64,000 bases of DNA, taken from contig CAKSFP010000012.1 in NCBI GenBank assembly GCA_934454585.1, forward strand, positions 13,662 to 77,661. The letters are read 5' to 3'. Below are positions 53,659 through 63,038 of this stretch, in pieces. The position numbers were made by a program, and so were the translations under genes. The notes below the pieces were generated by a model, which saw only the letters and a program-made list of their open reading frames with translations, was not told the DNA's origin and did no database searches. How positions within the stretch are numbered: position 1 is the stretch's first letter; each line of letters begins with the position of its first letter. The DNA is from an uncultured Clostridia bacterium. Lineage in GTDB: Bacteria > Bacillota > Clostridia > UMGS1810.

Positions 53659-53720
53659 CTAACCTTGCCATTATTTTGAATTACTTTATTTTTAAGAAGA
53701 AATAGTGTTCTATAGCTAAA

Positions 53721-53762
53721 TTAAGCGGAACACAACGCATATATGTGTTGTGTTCCACTTAA
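53721..53762. promoter_or_regulatory. 42-bp palindrome upstream of the sensor kinase gene
   Basis: Arms of 21 bases beginning TTAAGCGGAACACAACGCA and mirrored in TGTTGTGTTCCACTTAA pair except at two positions, with no loop and no following T run. It lies about 30 bases before ATG 53791, so it may be a regulator site or a double-ended transcript hairpin after the binding-protein gene. Confidence 0.6.
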
Positions 53763-53790
53763 TATTGTAATATATGCAGGAGGTATATGC

Positions 53791-55488
53791 ATGAATAATA
53801 AGATAAGATTTTTTTGGAAAAAGTTGTTTTTAGTGTATATGATTACCTTCTGCATGGCAATAATGGTTATATTTTTTGTCAGTGTATATTCATATGCGGT
53901 AAATATTATGAGAGTTTCGGGGGATTATGTAAGCAATATAGCTACGGCTGTGCGCGATAATATTGACATTGAACTGAAACAATATTCAAACATACTGCAT
54001 AGCGTCAGCTCGGCTGATATTGAAAGGGTTATTGATAACAAAGATAAATATGGAAATGAGAAAATTTATGCCTATCATCTGGCGCAGCAGTTACAGAACT
54101 ATTCCGACAGAGTGAACGGGATAAATGGCGTATGCTTTATTGATAATGACGGAATAGAAGTTGGAATAGGTGTATGGGATCAGGATAAAATACATTACAT
54201 CCATAATGCTGAGTTGGAGAAAATGAATGAATTGGATGGGCAGGAAGTTTGGAATTACTGTAACGGAAGCATTGTACTAAGCAAAAAATTATATGCTTAT
54301 TCTTCAGCTATGAAACCGATAGGTTATATACACATTATGATAAGTGAAAACAGACTTATTGATATATGCTCTTCTTCAAAAAAGGATAAAGATATATTTC
54401 TAATTTTAGAAGATGCAGATAATATAGTTTTAAGTAGTGATGATGGTCTTAAAGGAAAGAATGCACAAGAAATTGATATAAAAGACCGTAGTTGTGTATA
54501 TGGGCGAAATAGATACCAAATATATTATGCAAAGTCAAATGAATTTAATTTGACATATGAATATTTGATGAACAAAACCTTAATAAATAACGGCATTTAT
54601 ATGATTATATTAAGATTCTTGTTAATATCTTTAGGTTTTTCGGTTATTTTGATGTTGATTGTTAAAAAAATATATAAACACCATGGCAAACCTATCAGCG
54701 AAATGCTGAACTGTATGAATAATGTAAAAAAAGGAGACTTGACGGTTAGAGTAAAATATGAAGGTAATGATGAAATAGGTTTGCTCAGTAAAGAGTTTAA
54801 TAAAATGATTGAAAAAATTGACGAGCAGGTAAATTGTATTATGCAAATGGAAATACAAGTTAAAGATGCACAGCTTCTTGCTTATGAAAATCAGACCAAT
54901 CCGCACTTTCTATATAATACGCTTGATCTTGTGCGCATGATGTCTATTAACGGTGAGAATGATAAGATAGAAAATGTTGTTATAAATCTTTCAAAAATTT
55001 TAAGATATAATCTTTCGCAAGAGGTATCGGTTACCTTAGAAAGAGAAATAGAGTGTGCAAAAAATTATTTTGATATATGGTATGTGAGAATGGAAAATAA
55101 GTTCGAGTACGAATTTGATATAGATGAAAGCTTGTTACAATGCAGAGTTATCAAGTTTATTATACAGCCTTTAATTGAAAATGCCATCAAGCACGGAATA
55201 GAGCCGATGGAACGAAAAGACGGTTTTGTGACGGTCATAGTGCAAAAGCATTTTAACCGGGTTATTATAAATGTGACAGACAACGGAGTGGGAATAACCG
55301 AGGATTGTCTTATGAAAATAAAAGAGAAATTTGAGAAACCCGATAGTTCCGATAAGCACATAGGGTTACAGAATTTATATAAACGGCTTGTATTATTTTA
55401 TGGACGTGAAAATATATTTATGGATATTTTCAGTACCGTTAATAAATCGACACAAGTATTGGTAGAAATTCCATACAGAGAGAATTGA
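53791..55488 (+). CDS. Sensor histidine kinase, YesM-like
   Basis: Starts at ATG 53791 behind AGGAGG. The 565-aa protein has membrane spans at about 14 to 36 and 275 to 298, an extracellular sensor between them, a HAMP linker, the phospho-acceptor motif NPHFLYNT (His372) of the LytS/YesM class, and the ATP-binding boxes IENAIKHG and DNGVGI. It should sense extracellular sugar, or the liganded binding protein, and phosphorylate the next gene's product. Confidence 0.92.
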   Translation: MNNKIRFFWKKLFLVYMITFCMAIMVIFFVSVYSYAVNIMRVSGDYVSNIATAVRDNIDIELKQYSNILHSVSSADIERVIDNKDKYGNEKIYAYHLAQQLQNYSDRVNGINGVCFIDNDGIEVGIGVWDQDKIHYIHNAELEKMNELDGQEVWNYCNGSIVLSKKLYAYSSAMKPIGYIHIMISENRLIDICSSSKKDKDIFLILEDADNIVLSSDDGLKGKNAQEIDIKDRSCVYGRNRYQIYYAKSNEFNLTYEYLMNKTLINNGIYMIILRFLLISLGFSVILMLIVKKIYKHHGKPISEMLNCMNNVKKGDLTVRVKYEGNDEIGLLSKEFNKMIEKIDEQVNCIMQMEIQVKDAQLLAYENQTNPHFLYNTLDLVRMMSINGENDKIENVVINLSKILRYNLSQEVSVTLEREIECAKNYFDIWYVRMENKFEYEFDIDESLLQCRVIKFIIQPLIENAIKHGIEPMERKDGFVTVIVQKHFNRVIINVTDNGVGITEDCLMKIKEKFEKPDSSDKHIGLQNLYKRLVLFYGRENIFMDIFSTVNKSTQVLVEIPYREN

Positions 55489-55516
55489 AACAGAATCAGG
55501 AAAGGAAAAGATTGTT

Positions 55517-56974
55517 ATGTATAAACTGGTTATTGTTGATGATGAACAAAGTGCGCGTGAAGGGATAGGGAAGCTTTTAAAATGGGAAAGCTTTGATATT
55601 AAAGTAGTTGATATGTGTGATAACGCATCTGACGGAATTGAATCGGCAATAAAATTTAAACCTGATATTATAATAACCGATATTAAAATGCAAGATGTAG
55701 ACGGCTTAACAATGATAGAAGAAATTCTGAAGCATGTCGAATGTGAAGTTATTATAATAAGCGGTTATGCACTGTTTGAATATGCACAACGCGCAATAAA
55801 CATCAATGTGGTGCAGTATTTGCTAAAACCAGTTTCAAGAACAGATTTAGAAGTTGCTGTGCTCAAATGCCTTACGAATATACAACATAGGAAGCATAGC
55901 AATCTTATGGAGAAGATAGGTAAAAACGAATATATACTTGATATACTGCTCAATGAAGATATTTCAACAGATGGGTTGATAGATTATGAAAATTATTATC
56001 TTTATATAGTGAAAAATAAAATGAATTTTATTTCGGATTTTGATGAAAAAATGCAAATTTATGAAAAAATAAATGAGAGTATAGGCGAAGCATATACATT
56101 ATTTATAAATCGTAAAGAACTTATTATTATCGTTCCGAATAAAATTGAAAATTTAAAAAGGGAATTATCAATGTCTTTTTTCATCGGATATGCAGCCGGT
56201 AATTGTAAGATGAAATTTTCGGAAGTATATTTCAATGCAAGAACGGCGTTGAATTTTGCGATACGAGAAAATATTTTCGAGCGAGAATACAGTGATGATA
56301 TGGTGCGTTACATCGGTGAGTTTTACAATGACGTGTATAATAACATTGTAATGATGCTGGAAAGTAATGATATTGATACGGCAAAAATTGAAATTAGACG
56401 CTGTTATATGCATTTCAGACAGGAAAAAATTGTTTTCTCAGACATTAAGGATTGGACCTGTAAGCTTTTACAATGCTTACAGGATATTATCAACAGAAAT
56501 AATAATTTGACACAACAGGCACAGTATTTACTGAAAGAACTGAATGATAAGCTGAGTGATAAATATACTTTTAACTTTTCTGTAAGAGATTCTTTGGTAG
56601 AATTATGTGATTATTGCAGAATTGACGATAAAATAGAATTAAATGGAGAAGTGCAAACCAAAATAAAGAATATAGTCAAATATATTGATGCGCATTATTG
56701 CGAAAATATTTCGCTCAAGGTTTTGTCACAGCGTTTTTACTTAGAGCAAAAATATTTAAGTAAGCTTTTTAAAAGCTATATGAATCAGGGATTTATGGAG
56801 TATATCACCAATAAGCGTATTGAAAGAGCAAAAGAAATGCTTGAAAAGACAAGTATGACAATTTCTGAAATTGCTGAACAGGTTTCGTATGTGGATTCAA
56901 ATTATTTTTCGGCGTTTTTTAAACGTCGCGTAGGTCTTGCGCCGCGTGAATATAGGATTAAGTATCAAAAGTAA
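55517..56974 (+). CDS. Response regulator with AraC output domain, YesN-like
   Basis: The 485-aa protein has an N-terminal receiver (VIVDDEQSAREG; phospho-Asp in IIITDIKMQDVDG; Lys in LLKPVS), a variable middle region, and a C-terminal AraC-type double helix-turn-helix (about 385 to 485, LKVLSQRFYLEQKYLSKLFK and ISEIAEQVSYVDSNYFSAFF). It follows its kinase by 28 bases and probably activates promoters of this locus. Confidence 0.92.
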   Translation: MYKLVIVDDEQSAREGIGKLLKWESFDIKVVDMCDNASDGIESAIKFKPDIIITDIKMQDVDGLTMIEEILKHVECEVIIISGYALFEYAQRAININVVQYLLKPVSRTDLEVAVLKCLTNIQHRKHSNLMEKIGKNEYILDILLNEDISTDGLIDYENYYLYIVKNKMNFISDFDEKMQIYEKINESIGEAYTLFINRKELIIIVPNKIENLKRELSMSFFIGYAAGNCKMKFSEVYFNARTALNFAIRENIFEREYSDDMVRYIGEFYNDVYNNIVMMLESNDIDTAKIEIRRCYMHFRQEKIVFSDIKDWTCKLLQCLQDIINRNNNLTQQAQYLLKELNDKLSDKYTFNFSVRDSLVELCDYCRIDDKIELNGEVQTKIKNIVKYIDAHYCENISLKVLSQRFYLEQKYLSKLFKSYMNQGFMEYITNKRIERAKEMLEKTSMTISEIAEQVSYVDSNYFSAFFKRRVGLAPREYRIKYQK

Positions 56975-56998
56975 AAAGATTTAAGGAGGAAGAAAAAA

Positions 56999-57565
56999 AT
57001 GAAAATGGTAAAAGATAAGCAGGTACTTGTAGGGGCAGATTTTGCAGGATTTCCGCTTAAGGAGGCAGTTGTTGAGCATCTCAGGAATAAGGGATGGACG
57101 GTAACCGATATAGGTGTAAAATCAGCCGATGAAAAAGAGCCTGAGATGTTCCATCGTATCGGCTTAAAGGTCGGGGCAAAAATCTCTGAGGGAGAATTTG
57201 AAAGAGCACTGATTTTCTGCGGAACGGGAATGGGGATACATATTGCGGCAAGCAAATGCCCCGGAGTTCATGCCGGAGTGGTTGAAAGTGTTCCGGCGGC
57301 GCTTCGTGCAATCACGGGCAACGGAGTAAATGTGCTTGCAATGGGAGCATTCTATGTTGCTCCACAGATGGGTAAGGATATAGCGGACGCGTTTTTAAAT
57401 CATAATCTGGGAGATGGATATGAATGGTGGCCAAATTTTTATGAGTTTCACAAGCTGGCTATTGACGAACTTAACGCATTTGACTATGAAAAGTTTAAGG
57501 CAAATAACTTTGAAGTAGAGCGTTTGGGAGATTATCCACTGGAGTTGCTTGACAAAGAGGACTAA
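56999..57565 (+). CDS. RpiB/LacAB-family sugar-phosphate isomerase-like protein
   Basis: The 188-aa protein has the RpiB fold pattern (VGADFAGFPLKEAV, FCGTGMGIHIAASK with the catalytic-type Cys, NVLAMGA). The usual HND-type motif before NVLA is replaced by GNG, and a C-terminal extension of about 40 residues is present, so ribose-5-phosphate need not be the substrate. It may process a keto- or aldo-sugar phosphate produced in this pathway. Strong AAGGAGGA RBS. Confidence 0.75.
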   Translation: MKMVKDKQVLVGADFAGFPLKEAVVEHLRNKGWTVTDIGVKSADEKEPEMFHRIGLKVGAKISEGEFERALIFCGTGMGIHIAASKCPGVHAGVVESVPAALRAITGNGVNVLAMGAFYVAPQMGKDIADAFLNHNLGDGYEWWPNFYEFHKLAIDELNAFDYEKFKANNFEVERLGDYPLELLDKED

Positions 57566-57567
57566 CA

Positions 57568-59727
57568 ATGTTTGAAAAAATATCATTTATAAAACCGGAT
57601 ATCCCTTTTGATAAAAACAAATTTTATGCTCCGATGTTCAGAAAAAAGTTTGTTTTATCAGGGACAATAAAAACGGCTGAATTGAGCATATGCGGTCTTG
57701 GTTATTCCTATATATGGCTGAATGGCAAAAAAATAACACCCGATTTATTTATCGCACCTGTGGGTAATTATTCCAAAACGCTTTGGTACAATACATATGA
57801 TGTTACAAATCTGCTTAATAAGGGAGAAAATATCCTTGCGATAATATGCGGCTGTGGATGGTACAATGAGGGAATTGAATCGGCTTGGGACTTTGATAAA
57901 GCAAAATGGCGCGATAATCCTAAATTTATTATGCAGCTTGATGCGGATGGTAATACTGTTGTTAAAAGCGATAATTCGTGGAAATACAATATAAACTCCC
58001 CTATTACATATAATCAACTTCGGTGTGGAGAACACTTTGATTCACGGCTATATGATGAAAAATGGACAAAACAGAATTTTGACGACAGTGCATGGAGACA
58101 GGCAGAAGAAGATAGCACTCCACCTAAAGGAGTTTTTAGGCTTTGCGAATGTGAACCGATAAGGGAATGTAAAGTGTTTCCCGCAAAAACCATGTATCAG
58201 ACCGGTGATAATAAATATATTTTTGATATAGGGCAAAATATTTCGGGATATATCCGGCTTCATACAAATCAAAACAGCGGCGATAAATTGACTATCCGAT
58301 ACGCTGAGGAAGTAAACAGCGATTATTCGCTCCAGCTCAATGACATGGAAACATACTATCCGACGACACCTTTTCAAACGGATGAATTTATCTGCTGCGG
58401 CAAAGCTTTCACATGGTCGCCGATATTTGCTTATCACGGCTTTAGGTATATAGAAATCAGCGGAATAAAAAATCCGTCCTTAAATGATGTATCGGGGGTG
58501 TTTGTTCATCAGGATGTAAAACCAAGAACGGGATTTGAATGTTCCGATATAAGAATAAATATGCTTTTCAAAGCAGGACAAATGTCAACCTTGTCCAACA
58601 TGTTTTATATGCCTACCGACTGTCCAACACGTGAAAAGCTTGGATGGGCAAATGATGCACAGGCATCGGTGCAGCAGATGCTTTTGAATTTTGAAACGGA
58701 GCATGTATTTGAAAAATGGCTTACGGATATTTATGATGCAATGCGTGAGGACGGTGCTTTGCCGGGTATTATCCCAACGGCAGGTTGGGGCTATCATTGG
58801 GGTAACGGACCTGTATCGGACGGCGTGCTGTTTGAAATACCGTATAGATTGTATCTGCATACGGGCAATAAAAATCCTCTTACGGACAGCATACCGTATT
58901 TTGAAAGATATTTGGACTATCTGGACGCACAATCGGATAAGGACGGAAGCATTGCCTTCGGTCTTGACGACTGGGCTGCTCCGGATAGTGATGATAAGGT
59001 AAATTCGGTATTTATAAACGCTTTGCTAAAAATAAAATTTATACGAATATTATTGCTTGCCCGAGAGCTTAACGGCATGAATACGGATGCAATTAAGCAA
59101 AAAGAGAAGGATGCAATTGAATGGGTAAAATCAAAATATCTGCTAAACGGCATATGCAGTATAAATAAACAAACGGCAGTTGCAATGCTTATATATTTTG
59201 ATATATACGACGATTTTGAAGCTTTAAAAATGCAGCTTAAGGAGCTTGTTGAAAAGCAGAATTTTCATCATGACTGCGGAATGGTCGGCTTGAGATATTT
59301 ATACAGAGCTTTGAGCAAGTGCGGCTTGCAGGAATATGCGTATAAGATAATAAGCGCCGAAGGGTTTCCGTCATATATTGACTGGCTCGATAACGGTGCG
59401 ACAACCCTGTATGAACGGTGGAATATGACGGAGTCAAAAAATCATCATATGTATTCGCATTTTATGGCATGGCTTATGACTGATATTGCAGGAATACAGC
59501 CTGACAATATCAACGGTTATATATATGTAAAACCATATTTTGTAAAGGAATTAGGTTATGTTCGCGGTTATTATGATACCAAATACGGCAGAGTTACTGT
59601 GGAATGGAAACGGGAAAACGGAGTCGTAAATTTATGTGTTGAAGTTCTCCAAAACGTAAATGTAATTTATAACGGAAAAAGACTTCGCACAGGAAAAAAC
59701 AGTTTTATTATTAAGGAGCAGATATGA
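57568..59727 (+). CDS. GH78 alpha-L-rhamnosidase (second copy)
   Basis: The 719-aa protein has the same order as the copy at 49014: YSYIWLNGKKITPD beta domain, then DCPTREKLGWAND with conserved acidic spacing and GATTLYERWN. No signal peptide. It differs enough from the first copy to suggest a distinct linkage or aglycone preference. Starts three bases after the isomerase stop and overlaps the next gene by four bases. Confidence 0.92.
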   Translation: MFEKISFIKPDIPFDKNKFYAPMFRKKFVLSGTIKTAELSICGLGYSYIWLNGKKITPDLFIAPVGNYSKTLWYNTYDVTNLLNKGENILAIICGCGWYNEGIESAWDFDKAKWRDNPKFIMQLDADGNTVVKSDNSWKYNINSPITYNQLRCGEHFDSRLYDEKWTKQNFDDSAWRQAEEDSTPPKGVFRLCECEPIRECKVFPAKTMYQTGDNKYIFDIGQNISGYIRLHTNQNSGDKLTIRYAEEVNSDYSLQLNDMETYYPTTPFQTDEFICCGKAFTWSPIFAYHGFRYIEISGIKNPSLNDVSGVFVHQDVKPRTGFECSDIRINMLFKAGQMSTLSNMFYMPTDCPTREKLGWANDAQASVQQMLLNFETEHVFEKWLTDIYDAMREDGALPGIIPTAGWGYHWGNGPVSDGVLFEIPYRLYLHTGNKNPLTDSIPYFERYLDYLDAQSDKDGSIAFGLDDWAAPDSDDKVNSVFINALLKIKFIRILLLARELNGMNTDAIKQKEKDAIEWVKSKYLLNGICSINKQTAVAMLIYFDIYDDFEALKMQLKELVEKQNFHHDCGMVGLRYLYRALSKCGLQEYAYKIISAEGFPSYIDWLDNGATTLYERWNMTESKNHHMYSHFMAWLMTDIAGIQPDNINGYIYVKPYFVKELGYVRGYYDTKYGRVTVEWKRENGVVNLCVEVLQNVNVIYNGKRLRTGKNSFIIKEQI

Positions 59728-61466
59728 ATAAGTCATTATATGAAAATACCATCAAGGTTGATACGCAATATGATTATGAACTTCATGATATAAGCAGTGA
59801 ACCTGATGTTAAGCTTCTCAAATTGAGCTTGGATTTTAAGAAAAAAATAAACCCTGAGCCTGTTGTCGTTAAATTTTATGTAAAATCCGAGAATGTTTTT
59901 GCTCAGTGGAGTCCTGCCGCCGAATACATAAGAAATCTAAGATTTGACTGGAGCAAAGCGGAATGTAAATCAAGCGCGGCGTTCGGTTCGCCTGTACAGT
60001 GCCTGTATGGAGCTGATGGCGTTAATAGTCTGACTAGTGCAATAGCAGATTTTAAAACTCCCGTTTCGATAAAATGCGGAGTATGTGAGGAAAATTCAGC
60101 TATTGAAATGAATATAGAAATTTTCACCACTATGACCGCAAAGCGCACTGAGTATGAAACGATTATAAGATTGGATATGCGAAATATATGTATTTGCGAT
60201 ATAATTCATGATATTTCCGCATGGTGGAGAAAAGTAAGCAATTTGCCTGAATTAAGCGTTCCTGACATTGCAAAATATCCGATGTATTCTACATGGTACA
60301 GCTACCATCAGAATATAGATACAGAAGCTGTTGTTGCCGAATGTAAAAAAGCGTATGAGCTTGGTATGCGTGCCGTTATTGTAGATGATGGATGGCAGAC
60401 AGATAACAGTGAACGCGGTTATGCTTATTGCGGTGATTGGAAGCCCGCGCCGAAACGAATAGGAAATATGAAAGCTTTTGTAGATGCGGTACATAGTACA
60501 GGAATGAAGTTTATATTGTGGTACAGTGTTCCGTTTGTGGGTAAACATTCTAAAGCTTGGAACAGGTTTAAAGGGAAATTTCTTGACAGCGAGGAAAATG
60601 AGTATTGCGTGCTTGATCCAAGATACAATGAGGTCAGAGATTATTTGATAGATACATACGAAAATGCGGTTAAAGAATGGGGAATAGACGGATTTAAGCT
60701 TGATTTTATAGATTCCTTTCGTATGACGGAATTTTCAAATGAATACAATTCGGAAATGGATACGGAACAGCTTGAAGATGCAATAGAAAAGCTGCTTAGT
60801 GATGTATTGAAAAAGTTAAGGGATGTAAATCCTGATATATTGATTGAATTTCGTCAGAATTATACTGGACCGCTTATGCAGACTTACGGTAATATGTTAA
60901 GAGCCAGCGATTGCCCGTATGACGCCTTAACAAACAGAATGAGAACTCTTGACTTAAGAATGATGTCGGGGTGTGGCGTTGTGCACAGCGATATGCTGAT
61001 GTGGGATAAGTCGGGAAGTACAGAAAATGCGGCGCGTCAGATAACAAATGTATTATTCAGCGTACCGCAGATTTCGGTTAAGCTTAAAGATATACCAGCC
61101 GAACATATGGAGATGCTTAAATTTTATTTGAACTTCTGCGACAAATACCGTGATGTTCTTTTAGAGGGAAGTATACACATATATCAGCCCGAAATGCTGT
61201 ATTCAATGGTATATGCCAAAAAAGAGAAGCGTGCCGTAGCGGTTGATTTTTCGGGCGCAGTATGGAATATAGAAAGCGGTATTGACGAAGCGGTATATGT
61301 AAATGCCGCGCAAAAAGATGCGCTTTATATCAATGCCGAGAATATAGATGGAACATATGATATTTTGAATTGCAGAGGTAAAATTATTGAAAAAGGTACG
61401 CTTTTGAGAAATACATTGAAAAAATTTAATGTGCCTGTAAGCGGAATGATAATAATAAGGAGATGA
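59724..61466 (+). CDS. GH36-type alpha-galactosidase
   Basis: The 580-aa protein has the melibiase barrel landmarks MYSTWYSYHQNI, VDDGWQTDN, GFKLDFID (nucleophile Asp) and RASDCPYD (acid/base Asp). Its N-terminal beta domain is shorter than in long GH36 enzymes. Cytoplasmic. It would remove alpha-galactose from imported oligosaccharide. Translationally coupled (ATGA overlap) to the second GH78 gene, implying action on the same substrate. Confidence 0.87.
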   Translation: MNKSLYENTIKVDTQYDYELHDISSEPDVKLLKLSLDFKKKINPEPVVVKFYVKSENVFAQWSPAAEYIRNLRFDWSKAECKSSAAFGSPVQCLYGADGVNSLTSAIADFKTPVSIKCGVCEENSAIEMNIEIFTTMTAKRTEYETIIRLDMRNICICDIIHDISAWWRKVSNLPELSVPDIAKYPMYSTWYSYHQNIDTEAVVAECKKAYELGMRAVIVDDGWQTDNSERGYAYCGDWKPAPKRIGNMKAFVDAVHSTGMKFILWYSVPFVGKHSKAWNRFKGKFLDSEENEYCVLDPRYNEVRDYLIDTYENAVKEWGIDGFKLDFIDSFRMTEFSNEYNSEMDTEQLEDAIEKLLSDVLKKLRDVNPDILIEFRQNYTGPLMQTYGNMLRASDCPYDALTNRMRTLDLRMMSGCGVVHSDMLMWDKSGSTENAARQITNVLFSVPQISVKLKDIPAEHMEMLKFYLNFCDKYRDVLLEGSIHIYQPEMLYSMVYAKKEKRAVAVDFSGAVWNIESGIDEAVYVNAAQKDALYINAENIDGTYDILNCRGKIIEKGTLLRNTLKKFNVPVSGMIIIRR

Positions 61467-61470
61467 GTCT

Positions 61471-62169
61471 ATGAATAAGCTGGCGGACAAAATAAAAAAC
61501 AAGAAACCAGTTACTATTGCTTTTTTTGGCGATAGCGTGACGCAGGGGTGTTTTGAATTGCGTGTGGCTGAGGGAAAACCGTTTGAGCCTGTTTACAGAC
61601 CATGGGAAGCATATTCAAAAAAGCTTCAGCAGATTTTTGAATATTGTATTAAAGACACATCAGTAAATATACTCAATTACGGAATAAGCGGTGATACAGC
61701 GACTATGGGACTGGCTCGCATAGATGAAATGCTTTGTCATAAGCCGGATATGGTTATAGTATGCTTTGGACTTAACGATAGTACGAAGGATATAGACGGA
61801 ATAAAAGAATATAAAGACTCTTTGGAAAAAATATTTGAAAAGCTTTATGGGATACAAACTATATTTATGACACCCAATATGACTAATAGCCGCGTTTATG
61901 AATTTGAAACGAACGCTGAAATTATAAAGCTGATGGAGGAAACTGCAAAACGTCAGAATACCGGAGTAATGGATGCATATATGGATACTGCACGAAAAGT
62001 TTGCAGAGAATATAACGTGGCGATATGTGACTGCTACAAAATATGGAAAGACATGGAGCGACTTGGTATTGACACAGTAAAACTTTTATCAAATAAAATA
62101 AACCATCCCACAGAAAATATGCATTGGCTATTTGCTTATGAGTTGTTTAAAACGATTATAAAAATATAA
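61471..62169 (+). CDS. SGNH/GDSL-type esterase
   Basis: The 232-aa protein shows block I FFGDSVTQG (catalytic Ser), block II NYGISGD, block III FGLNDS and a C-terminal NHPTENMHW with the catalytic His. No signal peptide. SGNH enzymes beside rhamnosidases often are rhamnogalacturonan acetylesterases (YesT in Bacillus), so deacetylation of imported oligosaccharide is the most likely role. Follows GH36 by four bases; last gene of the operon. Confidence 0.85.
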   Translation: MNKLADKIKNKKPVTIAFFGDSVTQGCFELRVAEGKPFEPVYRPWEAYSKKLQQIFEYCIKDTSVNILNYGISGDTATMGLARIDEMLCHKPDMVIVCFGLNDSTKDIDGIKEYKDSLEKIFEKLYGIQTIFMTPNMTNSRVYEFETNAEIIKLMEETAKRQNTGVMDAYMDTARKVCREYNVAICDCYKIWKDMERLGIDTVKLLSNKINHPTENMHWLFAYELFKTIIKI

Positions 62170-62225
62170 ATATGGCGTAATACAATTTGTTTCATCTTCG
62201 CCGTATAAAAAACAAAATAATTATG

Positions 62226-62262
62226 AAAGACATAGGATTCATGGGGTTCTATGTCTTTTTTG
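62226..62262 (+). terminator. Terminator of the second glycan locus
   Basis: AAAGACATAG (62226 to 62235) pairs with CTATGTCTTT (62249 to 62258) and is followed by a T-rich tail (TTTTTTGTTTT), a typical intrinsic terminator. Confidence 0.85.
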
Positions 62263-62285
62263 TTTTATATGAAGCAATAGAACTT

Positions 62286-62352
62286 CATTGCCGTTCTCCC
62301 CCGACAACCGATTAGAACAAATTAAAAAAATCTAATCGTAGGAACGGCAATG
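62286..62352 (+). promoter_or_regulatory. Nested inverted repeats covering the sigma-like gene start
   Basis: CATTGCCGTTC (62286 to 62296) pairs with GAACGGCAATG (62342 to 62352), which includes the start codon. An inner stem CGATTAGA/TCTAATCG (62309 to 62316, 62331 to 62338) lies between them. The RBS-like AGGAA is enclosed, so the transcript could block its own translation. Confidence 0.65.
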
Positions 62353-62769
62353 AATAATGATGATAAAACATATAAAATTTACATATGTGGTACAGGATTT
62401 GAGGTGTCCGAAAAAGAGTACAAGGAATATTACAGAAATTTAGAACATTCAAAATATCTGCACAAAGAGGAACATAAGGTCAAAGTTGTGTCTTATGAGA
62501 GTTTGGATGATGGCTTATCGGCAGAGGACATTATTCCTGATACAAGTGTTGATGCTGAGGAAACAGCAATCAATAATCTGATGATTGATGAGCTTCGCAA
62601 AATACTTACTACTCTCAACAAAGATGAACTTGAACTCATAGAACATCTTGTCTATGAAGAAAAAAGCGAAAGAGAGGTCGCTAAAAAGTATGGTATATCC
62701 CATACTGCTCTTGGTAAGCAATGGGACAAGCTGTGCGACAAATTGCGTAAGCTTTTGGAAAGAAGGTAG
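62350..62769 (+). CDS. Sigma-70-like small regulator of mobile-element type
   Basis: The 139-aa protein has a C-terminal sigma region 4-type helix-turn-helix (about 85 to 135, LNKDELELIEHLVYEEKSER then VAKKYGISHTALGKQWDKL) and a basic-acidic N-terminus of unknown fold. Such short sigma-like proteins are usual cargo of Firmicute conjugative transposons. The start lies inside a hairpin. Confidence 0.75.
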   Translation: MNNDDKTYKIYICGTGFEVSEKEYKEYYRNLEHSKYLHKEEHKVKVVSYESLDDGLSAEDIIPDTSVDAEETAINNLMIDELRKILTTLNKDELELIEHLVYEEKSEREVAKKYGISHTALGKQWDKLCDKLRKLLERR

Positions 62770-62779
62770 ATAAACAACG

Positions 62780-62808
62780 GAAAAGCCCTGTTTTTACGGG
62801 GCTTTTCT
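62780..62808 (+). terminator. Terminator after sigma-like gene
   Basis: AAAAGCCC and GGGGCTTTT form a stem with a short T-rich loop, followed by CTT, 10 bases after the stop codon. Confidence 0.75.
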
Positions 62809-63038
62809 TAATACAGAAAAATTTTTTCAATTTTTTAAATTTTTGGTTTCCGCTTGGCAAAAAATTTCTTATAGAAGTAGAGGGGTAAATTTTTGAGAGT
62901 GAAATTGCTTTCAAAACCTGTATGGGTATTCAGCATATGAACTTTGTTGTTTACCTCTCGCCCCTAATTGTTCCTTGACAACTGAATAGATCGTTGTCTG
63001 CACACAGCCTATGGCGGTGAGAGCCAAAGCGACAACTA

